Of a stretch of DNA of 64,000 nt, positions 54,060-64,000 are shown in pieces; position 1 is the first letter of the stretch, and each line of letters starts with the position of its first letter. This DNA comes from Agapetus fuscipes (taxonomy: Eukaryota > Arthropoda > Insecta > Trichoptera > Glossosomatidae). The DNA is taken from positions 124,001 to 188,000 of the forward strand of contig OX637337.1 of the NCBI GenBank assembly GCA_951799405.1, read 5' to 3'. The translations under genes were made by a program, and so were the position numbers. The notes under the pieces are model-generated. The model worked only from the letters and a program-made list of their open reading frames with translations, was not told the origin of the DNA and did no database searches.

Positions 54060-54608
54060 TGAAACAAAATGAAAGAATAGCTGGGTATTTAGCTGAGAGG
54101 AGACTGGAGAATTCTCCTTGCATTTAATTGCTTGTTCAGAAATATCGGCGACTATAGAGTGGCTCTTAGTATCATGATAAACACACACGATAGCAAATTG
54201 AGTAAAGTATGTACGGTGGAAATGAAGCATTTGAGAAGCATGACAGGAAAAACTCTGAGGGATAGAGTTAGGAATGAATGGGTAAAAAAATAATGTAATT
54301 TGAAAGAGGATGTGAAAGTTAAGGTACAAAAGAATGTGATGAGATGGTTTGGACATGTGGAAAGAATGAATGATAATAGACTGACAAAGTATGTATACAA
54401 AGAAAGTGTGAAAGGAAAAAGAGGGAAGGGACGACCGAGAAAAGTATGGAGTGATCAGATTGAGGAGATTGTGAAAGAATGGGATATACAAAGTGAGCGT
54501 AAAAGAAGAAAATGCATGAAAAAGGTGATGGATATGAATGAATTGAAAGAGGTATGTAAGGATAGGAAAAAATGGAGGCAACTCTGCAGAGGCTCTGGCC
54601 ACCCCTAG
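54060..54608 (+). pseudogene. LINE ORF2 C-terminal fragment
   Basis: The plus strand encodes VEMKHLRSMTGKTLRDRV, then VMRWFGHVERMNDNRLTK, GKRGKGRPRKVWSDQI and DRKKWRQLCRGSGHP. A stop after WVKK (near 54293) separates the first part. The last 102 codons are open. It is a clear copy of the tail module seen at 38175-38480. Only the tail is present. Confidence 0.75.
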
Positions 54609-54709
54609 CGGAATGGGGACAGAGTTACAGTTACAGTACAGTTACTGAAAGCAGAGTTTTATCTATAATCTTTGTTACAATATAAAAATAATAACATTTA
54701 AGATGCCAT

Positions 54710-54905
54710 ATTAAATGAATGCCCACAAGCAGACACTTGTAAGGTCGCGCTTACAAATGCTGCAAGTACACTTACAAAATAAAAACCCCAAACTTAAATG
54801 AGTATAAACTTTTGCCAACTTTCCCTGAAACAGGAGTGAAATTGGCAAACGTGAACATTTTTAACTGGATAGGGGGTCAGCCTTATGCCAACCTATAAGC
54901 AAAGG
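54710..54905 (-). repeat. S1 repeat, old copy
   Basis: All S1 blocks are recognisable but diverged (ggtcagccttatgccaacct at its 5' end). Confidence 0.7.
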
Positions 54906-55186
54906 ATGTACACAGGTTATCCATGAGCATGTGCTTCACAAGTAATTGTTTATATTAAGTAAGGTGTTGTACGAGTTCCATTAATTCTTTAACAAGAACT
55001 TTATTCCAAACTTGGGTTCTATATTCACACAGAACAGGCTTTTAAATACAAACAGAATGACATTGAAATTTTTTGGAATTTAGATCTTTTTCTCTGCAAG
55101 CAAACGTCAGTCTTGTATGGGTAACCAATAACAAAATATTCATTATATTTTGTATTGTTTGTGTATTAACACTGTGAAAATTCATA

Positions 55187-55415
55187 TTGTTTAATTTATA
55201 ATTTTTTGAATGAATTCAAACCAAAACACTGTTTATTTTCACAATAAAATTTATTTAAAAAGATTAAAATCTTTAAAACAAATTACAAACGTTTTACGAC
55301 CTAGTCGAAAACGTTTGTAATTTGTTTTAAAGATTTTAATCTTTTTAAATAAATTTTATTGTGAAAATAAACAGTGTTTTGGTTTGAATTCATTCAAAAA
55401 ATTATAAATTAAACA
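55187..55415. repeat. Near-perfect 229-bp hairpin (foldback element)
   Basis: The arms 55187-55299 and 55303-55415 are reverse complements along about 110 bp with at most a base or two of mismatch, around a 3-bp centre. The sequence 'cgacctagtcgaaaacg' at the centre is like the 3' half of the hammerhead motif of Penelope-like elements. One arm recurs at 60056-60140. The surroundings (55060-55140 and 55425-55510) match 15170-15260. Confidence 0.85.
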
Positions 55416-55701
55416 AAATATTCATATTGGTTGCTAAATTTTTGCTTAGCAACCCGGTTGGGTGACGACACAATATTGACTATGCCAATTCACGTGCGGA
55501 CCTCATTGTAGAAAACAAAAGGGCATCAAAATAAATATTCTGCTTATTGTTGTGCTGCAGTAAAATAGTGGATGATGATTGATGCGGATACAAGAAGTGC
55601 AGCACTTATAGCCTACACAGCATCACCACTTCATTGTATACTTCAAGGAAATACCAAAGCCTACTCAGCATGATGTGATGACAAATGACAATGGAATTAA
55701 C

Positions 55702-55773
55702 CTCAAGAATGTAAGGTTGTAAGGACTGGTCAAAAATTATGTCAAATCCAAGAAGTTCAAAGCATGCTTGCAC
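55702..55773 (-). CDS. TTLL6-like: TTLL polyglutamylase, exon with the catalytic-core strand
   Basis: The 72-bp exon after 'ttctcttgcag' encodes VQACFELLGFDIIFD, then QSLQPYILE, and ends at a GTTAAT donor. It joins to VNHSPSF at 50147 to make the TTL-family signature LE-VNHSPS. The xACFExLGFDI block is among the best conserved segments of TTLL enzymes. The intron that follows is 5.5 kb and full of repeats. Confidence 0.9.
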
Positions 55774-55929
55774 CTGCAAGAGAACCAACACATGTTACAC
55801 ATACACGAGGATGAGGCCAGCTTGCAAGACAAACGGGAGGCTTCCTTCATTCATCCTATCTCTCAACAAAGTCTCAATCTAGCAGCTAGCTCAATACATG
55901 CATTCCAGGGTTTTCCCATTATTTTCCTT

Positions 55930-56268
55930 TCAAAAGGGTTTCAATATTTGTTTCAGGGATGATCTCCCCATTTGTTGAGCCATTTCTTCAGTTTTAGAAA
56001 CAGGAAATAGATCTGTACAAGATGCTGAATGGGGTGGCACTAGCAGTTGTTCCCCAATCTGATGGATCCTTCGCGTGGCAACTGCACACATGAGCAGCCG
56101 GGCACTGTATTTGTGAAAGAGCACTTCATTCTTCAGCACATTTGTCAAAAAGTGATTGTGGCCCCTATCCCCCATCCCCCAGTACTCCTGTAAAATGTGA
56201 TACACCTGTTTAATGACGATGCTTACAGCTTCAACTCCCTCACAGACTTTCATCTTCCACCCACACAT
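55930..56268 (-). other. Unidentified 112-codon open frame in a TTLL intron
   Basis: The minus-strand frame (MCGWKMKVCEGVEAVSI … SSLKQILKPF) is open for 112 codons and is more balanced in base composition than its surroundings. I recognise no domain. No splice sites connect it in phase with TTLL. It could be a transposon relic or a chance frame. Confidence 0.25.
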
Positions 56269-56623
56269 GTCATATCATTCCATATTTAATGGTATCAATG
56301 ATTTTTGACGTGACAATCTCTTTTTAGCAAACTGAACATTTGTCGCAACTTCTGTTGGTCCACTAAGAGGAATTTAGTGAAGCACTTTTCACTTTTTGAA
56401 ATTAGTCTCAGCATATTAAGCAAGTGTTTCCTTGGTTTTGCTCAAAGTAATAATCTTTTTACTGAGCACACCAAGTTCATTGTTTTCCATCGCTGATATT
56501 AACAAGGTTTATTGCTTTTAAAGGCTGTTAAACACAAACAAAACGATGCAGTTAAATTTTTTGCAGAGGTCTGTTGAGTATCCGGAACATGCCAGCTGGA
56601 AGGGCGTGTGGGGTGTACATTAC

Positions 56624-56777
56624 CAGGTCATGCGCCGGGAAGCAGGCCCTGTAGTTGTGCTTGAGGACTGGCCAGGCGGATATGATGGTCTTGACAATTG
56701 CCTGATCCACTTTTTCCCACATTTGGGTTGTGTTTACACCTCGTGAGCCCAAAATCCGGTTCAAAGTTGATATTTTC
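56624..56777 (-). CDS. TTLL6-like: TTLL polyglutamylase, catalytic-domain exon
   Basis: After 'ttgcatttaag' the exon completes the split Arg and encodes KISTLNRILGSRGVN, then QMWEKVDQAIVKTIIS and AWPVLKHNYRACFPAHDL. The donor is GTAATG. The K-x-STLN…W-x-x-V/I-D-x-x-I-V-K-T-I-I-S…HNY-x-x-CFP pattern is diagnostic of TTLL6/13-like polyglutamylases. 154 bp, in phase with both neighbours. Confidence 0.9.
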
Positions 56778-57428
56778 CTTAAATGCAAATAAACATAAGA
56801 TAAGATGGCGCCTGTTTTATGCAATTTTAAGTTTCCCCTACCTGTATACTACAGGGAATGAGCCATCCACTCCCTATTCCAAGGGCGAGCATTCCTTGCA
56901 GGCCAAAGTAAGGCAACATGCGGAAAGAAATGTATTAGTCCTTGCAATCATGACCAAATGTAAATCTGCCGACATTGCTGCATATTACAAGGCTCACAAC
57001 TATTCAAAAGGATATCAGCATGGCTGGCTCAGGATAATATCCATAGATACAAAGTTTCATAAATATAACCTGCTTTACCATAAGCGCATTTGAAAAAATG
57101 GAATTTCTCAAAATACCTTGGAAGACAGAAGACTGCACTCTACTCTAGTAAATAATTGGCCTGCAATCAACTTAAAATGATAATATTGCCCATGACAACC
57201 ATTTTGTACTCTTCCAATCCAATGGAAAAAGGGCGAGTGCTTTTGTGACTAACAAAAATGGGATTGACAATGTCAAAGTTATTCAACTGATTAAGAAATT
57301 ATAGTTTGTATTGAATGTGTATTAACACTATGAAAATTCATTCATCACGATTAAGAAATGTTGAGATGTTGTGGTGACGTGAATGTTAAGCCAAGTAGAA
57401 AGCCAGTCAGCGCATGCAGATGCTGTAC

Positions 57429-57557
57429 CTTTTGCTGCCGGACTCTTCATCGTACACAAAGCCGCGGCTGTGCTTGTTGAGGGAGTAGTTGGTGAGGTGC
57501 ATGAAGGCGTTGCCGGCGTTGCTCACCGAGGGGTCTGCGTAGCGGCTGGTGGCAAAC
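57429..57557 (-). CDS. TTLL6-like: TTLL polyglutamylase, catalytic-domain exon (most 5' exon recognised)
   Basis: Tubulin polyglutamylases add glutamate chains to tubulin tails of axonemal and neuronal microtubules, using ATP. The exon follows 'ttgttgtgccag' and encodes FATSRYADPSVSNAGN, then AFMHLTNYSLNKHSRGF and VYDEESGSK. The donor is GTACAG. HLTNYS-x-NKHS is the classic TTLL motif. It starts in mid-codon, so a further upstream exon must exist. I could not find the expected preceding segment (KFDLR-x-YVL type) between 57558 and 64000. All nine exons together give about 418 codons. Confidence 0.92.
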
Positions 57558-57805
57558 CTGGCACAACAACAACTGTATTCCTAGAGATTGCTGACATCAC
57601 AAGCAATATTCCTTAATCAGCTGGTGGGCAGAGTCCCGTGCAAGTCCATACAAGGTACATACAAGGATGTTTATATCTTCACATCGCAGTTCAAATGGGG
57701 GATTTAGGATCACAAATGCGAAACTACAATTTTGACAGTATCACACAAATATTATGTACATCAGCAAGATGATATTTTATAAATTTGGTACTTTAATAGT
57801 TATGG

Positions 57806-58821
57806 AAAGACCATGCACATCAATGATTTACTATCCTGTGCTCCTATCCACTGCTATGCCGATGACAGTACAATTCATGACGGTTTCTCTTTTACAAAGC
57901 CCCCAAATAGTTCAGCGATATCTATTGCTCGTGAATCATTAGCTTCAAAGATCAATACAGATCTCAGGGCTGTCAGCCGTTGGGGCACTGACAACCTTGT
58001 AGAGTTCAACATCAAAAAGACTCAAGCATGTCTGATATCCTTAAAGAGGATTCCAAACAACTATCTCCCAACTTTCGACAATGTCTCCCTCTCTAACCAT
58101 GAACACTTAAATCTTCTTGGTGTTTCTCTGTCATCAGAGTTAAAATACCATGATGCTATTGAGTCTCGCACAACTTCCGCTTTCCGGCGACTCGGCATAT
58201 TATACAGAGCCCGTAGGTTTTTTACTTCAGCCCAGTTATTGACTCTGTATAAATCCCAAATCCGCCCCATTATCGAATATGGCAGCCATCTCTGGTGTGG
58301 TATGTCCAAGAAGTTGAGTGACCAACTTGATTCTGTGCAAAGGAGGGCAGTGAGGTTGATCAATGATCCTTCTCTGACATCCGATCTGCAGCCGCTCCAG
58401 CATAGAAGAAAAGTTGGAATGCTCAGTCTTTTTTATCAATATTACCACGGAGCTTGTTCTAATGAGCTCCATTCATTAATCCCTCCCCCTCTCATTTCAG
58501 AAAGGGAAACTCGTAGTACGACTCTCATTCATCCCTTTGCAGTCGATCTCAAAACTATGAGAACTTGGCGTTTTCATGACTCATTCCTTTGCCAAACTGC
58601 CCGTTTATGGAATGGTCTACCAGTATCTGTGTTCCCTTCCCAATTTAATCCGGTTTTATTCAAAACCAACATCAATCACCACTTCCTTGCAGCGCCTCAC
58701 GACAGAACCAAGAACTCAAGCAACACCTCTGCGGCACCCTTCCAGGGTGACATAGACCCCCAAGACTTTCAAGAATTGGGGAGCCTCCCGCACAGGATTC
58801 CTTAAAAAAAAAAAAAAAAAA
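57806..58821 (+). pseudogene. 5'-truncated LINE with intact ORF2 C-terminal part and poly(A)
   Basis: It begins at the reverse transcriptase catalytic box (CYADDSTIHD) and continues through LNLLGVSLSSELKYHD, YKSQIRPIIEYGSHLWCG and DSVQRRAVRLINDPSLTS to RLWNGLPVSVFPSQFNP and a stop at 58805, followed at once by a poly(A) run. The 330-codon frame is intact. 'gttatg' before (57800-57805) and after (about 58824-58829) may be a short target duplication. This is a different LINE family from the one at 44086. Confidence 0.85.
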
Positions 58822-60055
58822 ATGTTATGACTACAGGCTGCAGGCTAAGCAACTGAGAAAATCAACATTTGTAAACATCTTTTTTTTACAGTTTCGCCTT
58901 TGTGATTCTAAGCCCTTAACGACGCTGTCTCAATATTTTCGAACAGTTGTAGAAATTCGGCGTTTTTGAGTGTTTTCGAGGTTTATTTATGTACATTAGT
59001 AACGACAATAATAAATTTTGATGTGTAGAAATGGAAAATGGCAAGTATCAACTTTAATTATTTGGTTTTAGAATGAAAAAATAAACTCAATTTAAAATAC
59101 TAAAAATTAAATACGGGTAGTCAATTACGCATTTCTACAAAATAGGCATTTTTTAACCCTCATTAACAAGTACATACGTCAATTTTTTGTATTTTAAATG
59201 TTCTACAATGTTTTAGAAAATATTGTTGTTAACAATGCTAATTGACGATTTTTTTGTTTTTTTGTAAATTGATACTAATATCTACACTTTTAGGAACCCC
59301 AAAAATGTGCCGAAAATATCAATTTTGAGTGCTCAAAAACTAGCTTTTTTGTTTTGTTTTCTGTTTTTTTTTACTGTAAATATCAAAGTCCACATAATAA
59401 TCTGTCAGTTTCTGTATCAATTTTTAATTAAAATCATTTTCTGTATTTTATTAAGATTTTTGAAAGATGAGTTGAATTGCCCCAAATATAAGCGCCAAAT
59501 ATTCTTGAACTGATTCATTCGGAGATGAAGCGTTGAAGGGAGAGCACGCTTGTCATTTCTGCGGGGAAAAAAATGTCTTAAAATCAAAATTCCGATATGA
59601 AAAAGTAAAAAAAAACCTCAGCAATGTTTTAGAAGGTGTTTATGTACAAAATATATATAAATTAAAAAGGTAAATCAATTATAACTTTGTATAACAGCAA
59701 TATTTCGTATTTTTACACTGTCTGTCGGAGATCTCCCGCGTATCACAGTGAGTCAAGTAACTTTGAAAGTGCGTAATGTCAATATTACATATCGTATTAT
59801 TCAAATGCAATATGTTTTAAATATTTTTTGTAAATCTCTTACAATTAACTGCTAGACATAGGTCTCCTGTATATTGCTTTTACTTTAACATGACATTTTA
59901 TTATTTAAAACATATTTAGGAAACAAAAAGGAAGCCACAAATCCTAATTGTCCCAATTGTCCCAAAAACCTAAAATTGAGATTGATTAGGAATTGTACCA
60001 TAAACAGGTACTTGCCAATAATTATTTACTTTTTTAATTTTATAATTTTTGGATT
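58822..60055. other. No gene seen
   Basis: AT-rich DNA upstream of the recognised TTLL exons. No exon with the expected TTLL motif and no repeat family was recognised. Confidence 0.4.
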
Positions 60056-60840
60056 AATTCAAACAAATCACTGTTTATTTTCACTACAAAATTTATTTAA
60101 AAAGATTAAAATCTTTAAACAAATTACTAACGCGTTTTCAACCTAGTAGGTCCTTGACTTATAGGTTGGTATGAGGCTGACCACCCACACTGTAAAAAAT
60201 GGTTCACTTTGCCAATGTCACCCCTGTTTCAGGGAAGGTTGGCAAAAGTTGTGGGGCTTATGTTCATTTGAGGTTTGGATTTTATTTGTAAGTACGCATT
60301 CAGAATTTGTAAGCGCGAACTACACGTGTTAGTTTGTGGGCATACATCTGAGAGCTTTAAATGAATATATCCTTGCACCTTAGATTATAGATATTATAGA
60401 TTAAGGTCATCATCAGGTATGATTACAGTAAAAGATTTTTAATAAATTTAGTCAATAGGTATAAATTACTGTCAGGTAGGTAAAAATCATTCAGCAGAAT
60501 AAAACATAATAAAACAACGAATAGCTCTATATGGCAATCAAGATATAAAACTTATTAATACATGATAAGTCTTTTTTTAAATAATAAATTTGATCAAAAG
60601 GTATAAATCTCAGTCAGGTAGGTAAAAAATAATTCAGCAAAATAAATATATTAACATTACAAATAAAAAAAATAAAAAACTAAAAAAAAGCTATACATGG
60701 CAATTATGAAATAAAATTAAATAATGAATTAAACGTCATTGTTTTAATTCATCCAAAAATTATAAAATTAAACAATATGAATTTTCACAGTGTTGATACA
60801 CAAACAATACAAAATATAATTATTTACTTTTAAAGTAATA
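60056..60840. repeat. Decayed foldback/Penelope-like remnant split by an S1 insertion
   Basis: 60056-60140 matches one arm of the 55187-55415 hairpin and ends 'ttttcaacctagtag'. 60725-60800 matches the opposite arm's end. On the minus strand CTGATGATGACC (60400-60416) and, beyond S1, 'taggttgaaaacgcg' (60123-60137) are the two halves of a hammerhead-like core. Confidence 0.5.
60145..60395 (+). repeat. S1 repeat inside the foldback remnant
   Basis: Full-length S1 of the 'gggcatacatctgagag' subfamily with a 'tagattatagatatta' tail. Confidence 0.8.
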
Positions 60841-61855
60841 ACTAATAACGCCATATTTTCAATAGGCATGGCCAGAATCTTTATAGAGTCTCTTACACTT
60901 ATTCTTATCTTTACATCTATATATAGATAGTCTACAACGAAGTTTTATTAACAGTTAAGATTCATATTAGAGTCATACTTACAATCAAAATCATGTAAGT
61001 GTGCGCATACACATGCTGTATGTGTAATTACAAAAAAAAATTGACATAAGGGTATCGCCGTCGAAATTTGTACCTTTTGTCTTGTGCGTCTAATGATTTT
61101 CAGTTTTTTCATAAAAACTGGTGATGTCTACTGAATTCTAGATTTATTAGAGTAAAGTATTTGAAAAGCGTATCGAAATACAAAAACAATCTGCAAAAAG
61201 CATGAAGTAGCGATGTAATTAAAAAATAAAACAAAATCGCCTTTTTTCCATTCTCATATAAATTTTACATGTCGCCAATCCGTTTTTGACCCTTTGATGG
61301 CAAGATACGATCAACATAGTCAAATGTTTATAAAGTTGAGTATTTTACATATGCCTTAGTACCGTATCTTTTATTTTCTGTACTAGCCACAAGAATATTT
61401 ATTTATTTATGCACGAAATATTAGTTGCTAATGTTTTTCTCCATTTTTGGTTCCGAAATTTTTCTTTCAGTGTGTTACCATTTTCATTGAAACTGACAAA
61501 AATCTTGCATCCCTGTATTTTTTCGCGTATGGTAACTCTTTGATGCAGTATGGAAAACACAAAAAAACTGATTCGCTACCTTCATTTTCTTCTATACGTC
61601 TCAGCCGTAAACTTGTGGTGATTGTTTTGAGTGGGATTTAGCTTGGAATTATTGGGGTAAATATTGGAATCTGTTGTCAATTGTGTATTCTCTACTTAAA
61701 GACATTAGTGCAATATTAATTTTCAAATAAATCAATTTTACGATTATGTCGTGCGTGTTTTGTATTGACGAACGTTACCGTTACAGTTACCGCGCTACGT
61801 CACATTTCTGAGATGAAGGCATACTAATATTGAAAATCAAAATTTTATGTTCATA
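60841..61855. other. No gene seen; S1 trace
   Basis: 60995-61040 has a short S1-like piece ('gtgcgcatacacatgctgta'). Other sequence is AT-rich without recognisable features. Confidence 0.4.
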
Positions 61856-62130
61856 ATATCCTGACCGGGCCATAGTCCAATGGTAAAACTTTATAAACCT
61901 TTACCAAAGACGGGTCATCAAAAGGTTCATTCAGCCTTACAGCAATTGGGTCTTGCTTGAAAATTGACGCTTTCTGCAGCGACGATCAAGCTCGCAGAAG
62001 GCCCGTGAGGTGTGTTATTTACCTAATTGTTATTTATTATTTGTAGTCCTTGACTTAATTTGCCAAGGAATGTTGGAGGCTGACCAACCATACTGTAAAA
62101 AATGGTTCACTTTGCCAATGTGCTCAGGCG
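61856..62130 (+). repeat. S4 SINE-like copy followed by a truncated S1
   Basis: 61862-61885 ('accgggccatagtccaatgg') looks like a tRNA A-box region. The body to about 62010 matches 10316-10436. 62025-62045 is the 'gttatttattatttgta' motif seen before S1 at 42530, and S1 is cut at about 62122. Confidence 0.55.
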
Positions 62131-62289
62131 AGGGAGGCGCTCTTAGCTGCGCGTGTCTCTGCTGGTTGTGATCTTGCGCCCTTAGAGGTATTTAAGACTT
62201 GTATCAAACGACACGTATCTGTACTTTAGACTTTTTTTTAGTATAATGACAAATTTGTCTTTTTATCGAGTTCGTCTGATTAGGATGGT

Positions 62290-63110
62290 TTGATGGAGGG
62301 ACAAAGGCACACAGGATCTGATAAGTCCTGTCACCGTGAAGATTGGGGAGTGTCAAATGGCCCCTGCAGGGTTGCCAAAGCTTTTAACAGACTGAAAAAA
62401 TCCGTTCCGTCTGGTAACAGTAGACGTAAGCAAGAAGATAAATGGAAAATTGGAACTTTAAATTTGAGAGGAATGAAGGACAAAGTTAGGAATTACGAAT
62501 GGATCTCCCCTAGGATTCTTCTAGTGAGGATCAGGTATGAAAGTACGAACTTTTTACTGATTGCATGCTATATGCCAGTAGATTCAGAATGTATGGAGAT
62601 TAAAAATGAATTCTGGGATATGCTTGATGACACAGTCAGAATGAAAGACAAGAATGAAAAGTTGTTGCTTCTTGGTGACATGAATGGATGGGTAGGTAGA
62701 AGAAATTATGAATATGAGAGGGTCGTGGGACCAAATGGAAGAGGTGTCATCAATGGCAGTGGGAGACGTCTTGTGGACATGTGTGTGGAGCATGGTATGT
62801 TTATATCAAATACCTGATTTAAGCATAAAGACGTGCACACATATACGTGGTATGGGCCAAATACTCATACTACCATTGACTACATGTATGGAAGAATGTA
62901 TGGAAGAATGTATGAGAGGTTCCATAATGTTCCGTCAAGAGATGTCAGAGTCTACCAAAGTGTATCCGTGGGATCAGACCATCGTCTCTTGGGTGCCACA
63001 GTAATGATAGGTAAAGTGAAAATGTTGAAAAGAACGACAGTTATTACGATGAAAAGAATAAATGTAGAAAAACTAGATGATGAAAATGTGAGGAGAGATT
63101 TTTCTTGTTT
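62290..63110 (+). pseudogene. LINE endonuclease domain, deleted and frameshifted
   Basis: The plus strand encodes WKIGTLNLRGMKDKVRN, then (after an apparent deletion) ILLVRIRYESTNFLLIA, LLLGDMNGWVGRRNYEY and NGSGRRLVDMCVEHGMF. A second frame continues with YTWYGPNTHTTIDYM and SVGSDHRLLGATVMI. GDxN and SDHRL are the metal- and base-binding motifs of the AP-like endonuclease in craniofacial-development-protein-2-like LINE copies. A stop after FISNT and a YGRMYGRMY duplication show that it is defective. Confidence 0.75.
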
Positions 63111-63111
63111 T

Positions 63112-64000
63112 TGAGTCAGACTCCAGGCTTCGCATCCGTACAACACAACTGGCCGAACAATGGAAGTGTAAATCTTGAATTTTGTGGAGCGGGATAGCCA
63201 TTTTGAGCACAATAGCCCTCTAAGGCCAAAAAAAGCATTATTGCCGGAGTGAATTCGGGCATGTAATTCTGAGGATAGGATATTTTTGTCATTTATAAGG
63301 GTACCTAAGTACTTGAATGAATTGCAGTTCTTAAACTTGTAATTATCTACATTCAAATCTTCTTGAATATCCCGCCGCGCCATAGGCAAGTATTCAGTTT
63401 TCCCCTCATTAATTCTCAATCCTATCCTCCTTGCCATTCTCTCCATTGGTAAAAAGAGCGCCCGGAGCTGTGCAGCGTTCTCTCCCAGAAGCACCACATC
63501 ATCCGCATATCCCAGCAGCCTAATGGTACTTCCTATGGGGATTCCACCATACACAGATTTGGTTTCTCTCACGACCTTTTCCAAGGCTAGGTTGAAGAGC
63601 AATGGAGAAAGGGCGTCACCCTGCTTTAGGTCTGAACTGATCTCAAAGGGATCCGAGACCTGTCCCTGCAGCAGTATATGAGCTCTTGAATTTTCTATGG
63701 ATATCTGAACCAGTTTGATGAGTTTTCCAGGAATTCCCTAGTCTCGTAAAATGCTCCACAGCCCCAAACGATGCACTGAGTCATAAGCAGTCTTGAAGTC
63801 GACAAAAAGGCAATGAGTATCTTAAGCATATTCCCACTTCTTCTCTAATATTTGCCTCAAAGAAAAGATCTGATCGGTTGTGCTCCGATTCCTTCTGAAA
63901 CCTGCTTGGTACTCTCCAAGAGCACATTCAGCATATGGCATAATTCTTCTTACCAGAATATTAGACACTATTTTGTATGCCGCTGGGAGAAGTGAGATAC
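63112..64000 (-). pseudogene. LINE reverse transcriptase, runs off the window edge
   Basis: The minus strand encodes YQAGFRRNRSTTDQIFSL, then FVDFKTAYDSVHR, LKQGDALSPLLFNLAL, LLGYADDVVLLGEN, KYLGTLINDKN and SIVRPVVLYGCEAWSLT, in the right order for a LINE reverse transcriptase. In-frame stops occur near 63820 and 63740. Its end at 63112 abuts the endonuclease fragment in the opposite orientation. The start lies beyond 64000. Confidence 0.85.

Overview
This is a eukaryotic, AT-rich and very repeat-rich window, most likely from an arthropod and probably an insect with a large genome. The reasons are intron-containing genes with GT-AG splice sites, a Pygopus protein whose C-terminal tail resembles the insect form as I remember it, and dense families of LINEs, SINE-like repeats, Tc1/mariner, hAT and LTR elements. 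No bacterial-type genes, operons or CRISPR arrays are seen. Most reading frames in the window are shadows or transposon debris. Only two host genes can be supported.

Host gene 1 (+ strand, about 7.5-11 kb) is pygopus (pygo), the nuclear Wnt/beta-catenin co-activator. A long exon (coding 7736-9294) holds the nuclear localisation signal, the NPF motif, a Met/Gly/Pro/Asn-rich middle and the first half of the PHD finger. After a 1.47-kb intron full of repeats, the last exon (10769-10889) completes the PHD finger and ends in a short conserved tail.

Host gene 2 (- strand, 57.6 kb down to 40.1 kb) is a tubulin tyrosine ligase-like polyglutamylase (TTLL6/TTLL13-like). Nine consecutive coding exons join in phase. 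The 5' end lies beyond the right part of the window, or is hidden by insertions, and the 3' end was not found. One intron carries a 75-bp satellite whose units each contain a copy of the upstream exon end plus its splice donor.

Other regions. 1-6.4 kb: LINE tails, a 3.1-kb composite with terminal inverted repeats inserted in a LINE tail, and an A-B-A-B duplication. 12.5-14.4 kb: a 30-bp minisatellite of about 62 units, open on both strands. 14.9-17.1 kb: SINE, foldback and hammerhead-ribozyme-like motifs. 18.0-19.2 kb: a Tc1/mariner-type element with its inverted repeats. 20.5-24 kb: a broken, intron-containing hAT transposase. 24.2-31.3 kb: a LINE split by a solo LTR, a foldback with a 14-bp target duplication, a SINE-like repeat, another LINE tail and a GC-rich segment, abutting mariner remnants. 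31.7-39 kb: LINE pieces. 42-45 kb: LINE tail, inverted repeat and a poly(A)-tailed LINE. 50-64 kb: repeats, LINE fragments and TTLL exons.

The most unusual signals are (i) hammerhead-ribozyme-like cores recurring in foldback elements, as known from Penelope-like retroelements, (ii) the satellite that multiplies a splice donor about thirty-fold, with a similar 24-bp exon-derived array one intron upstream, and (iii) the bidirectionally open minisatellite downstream of pygo. All calls come from reading the sequence. No database search was possible.
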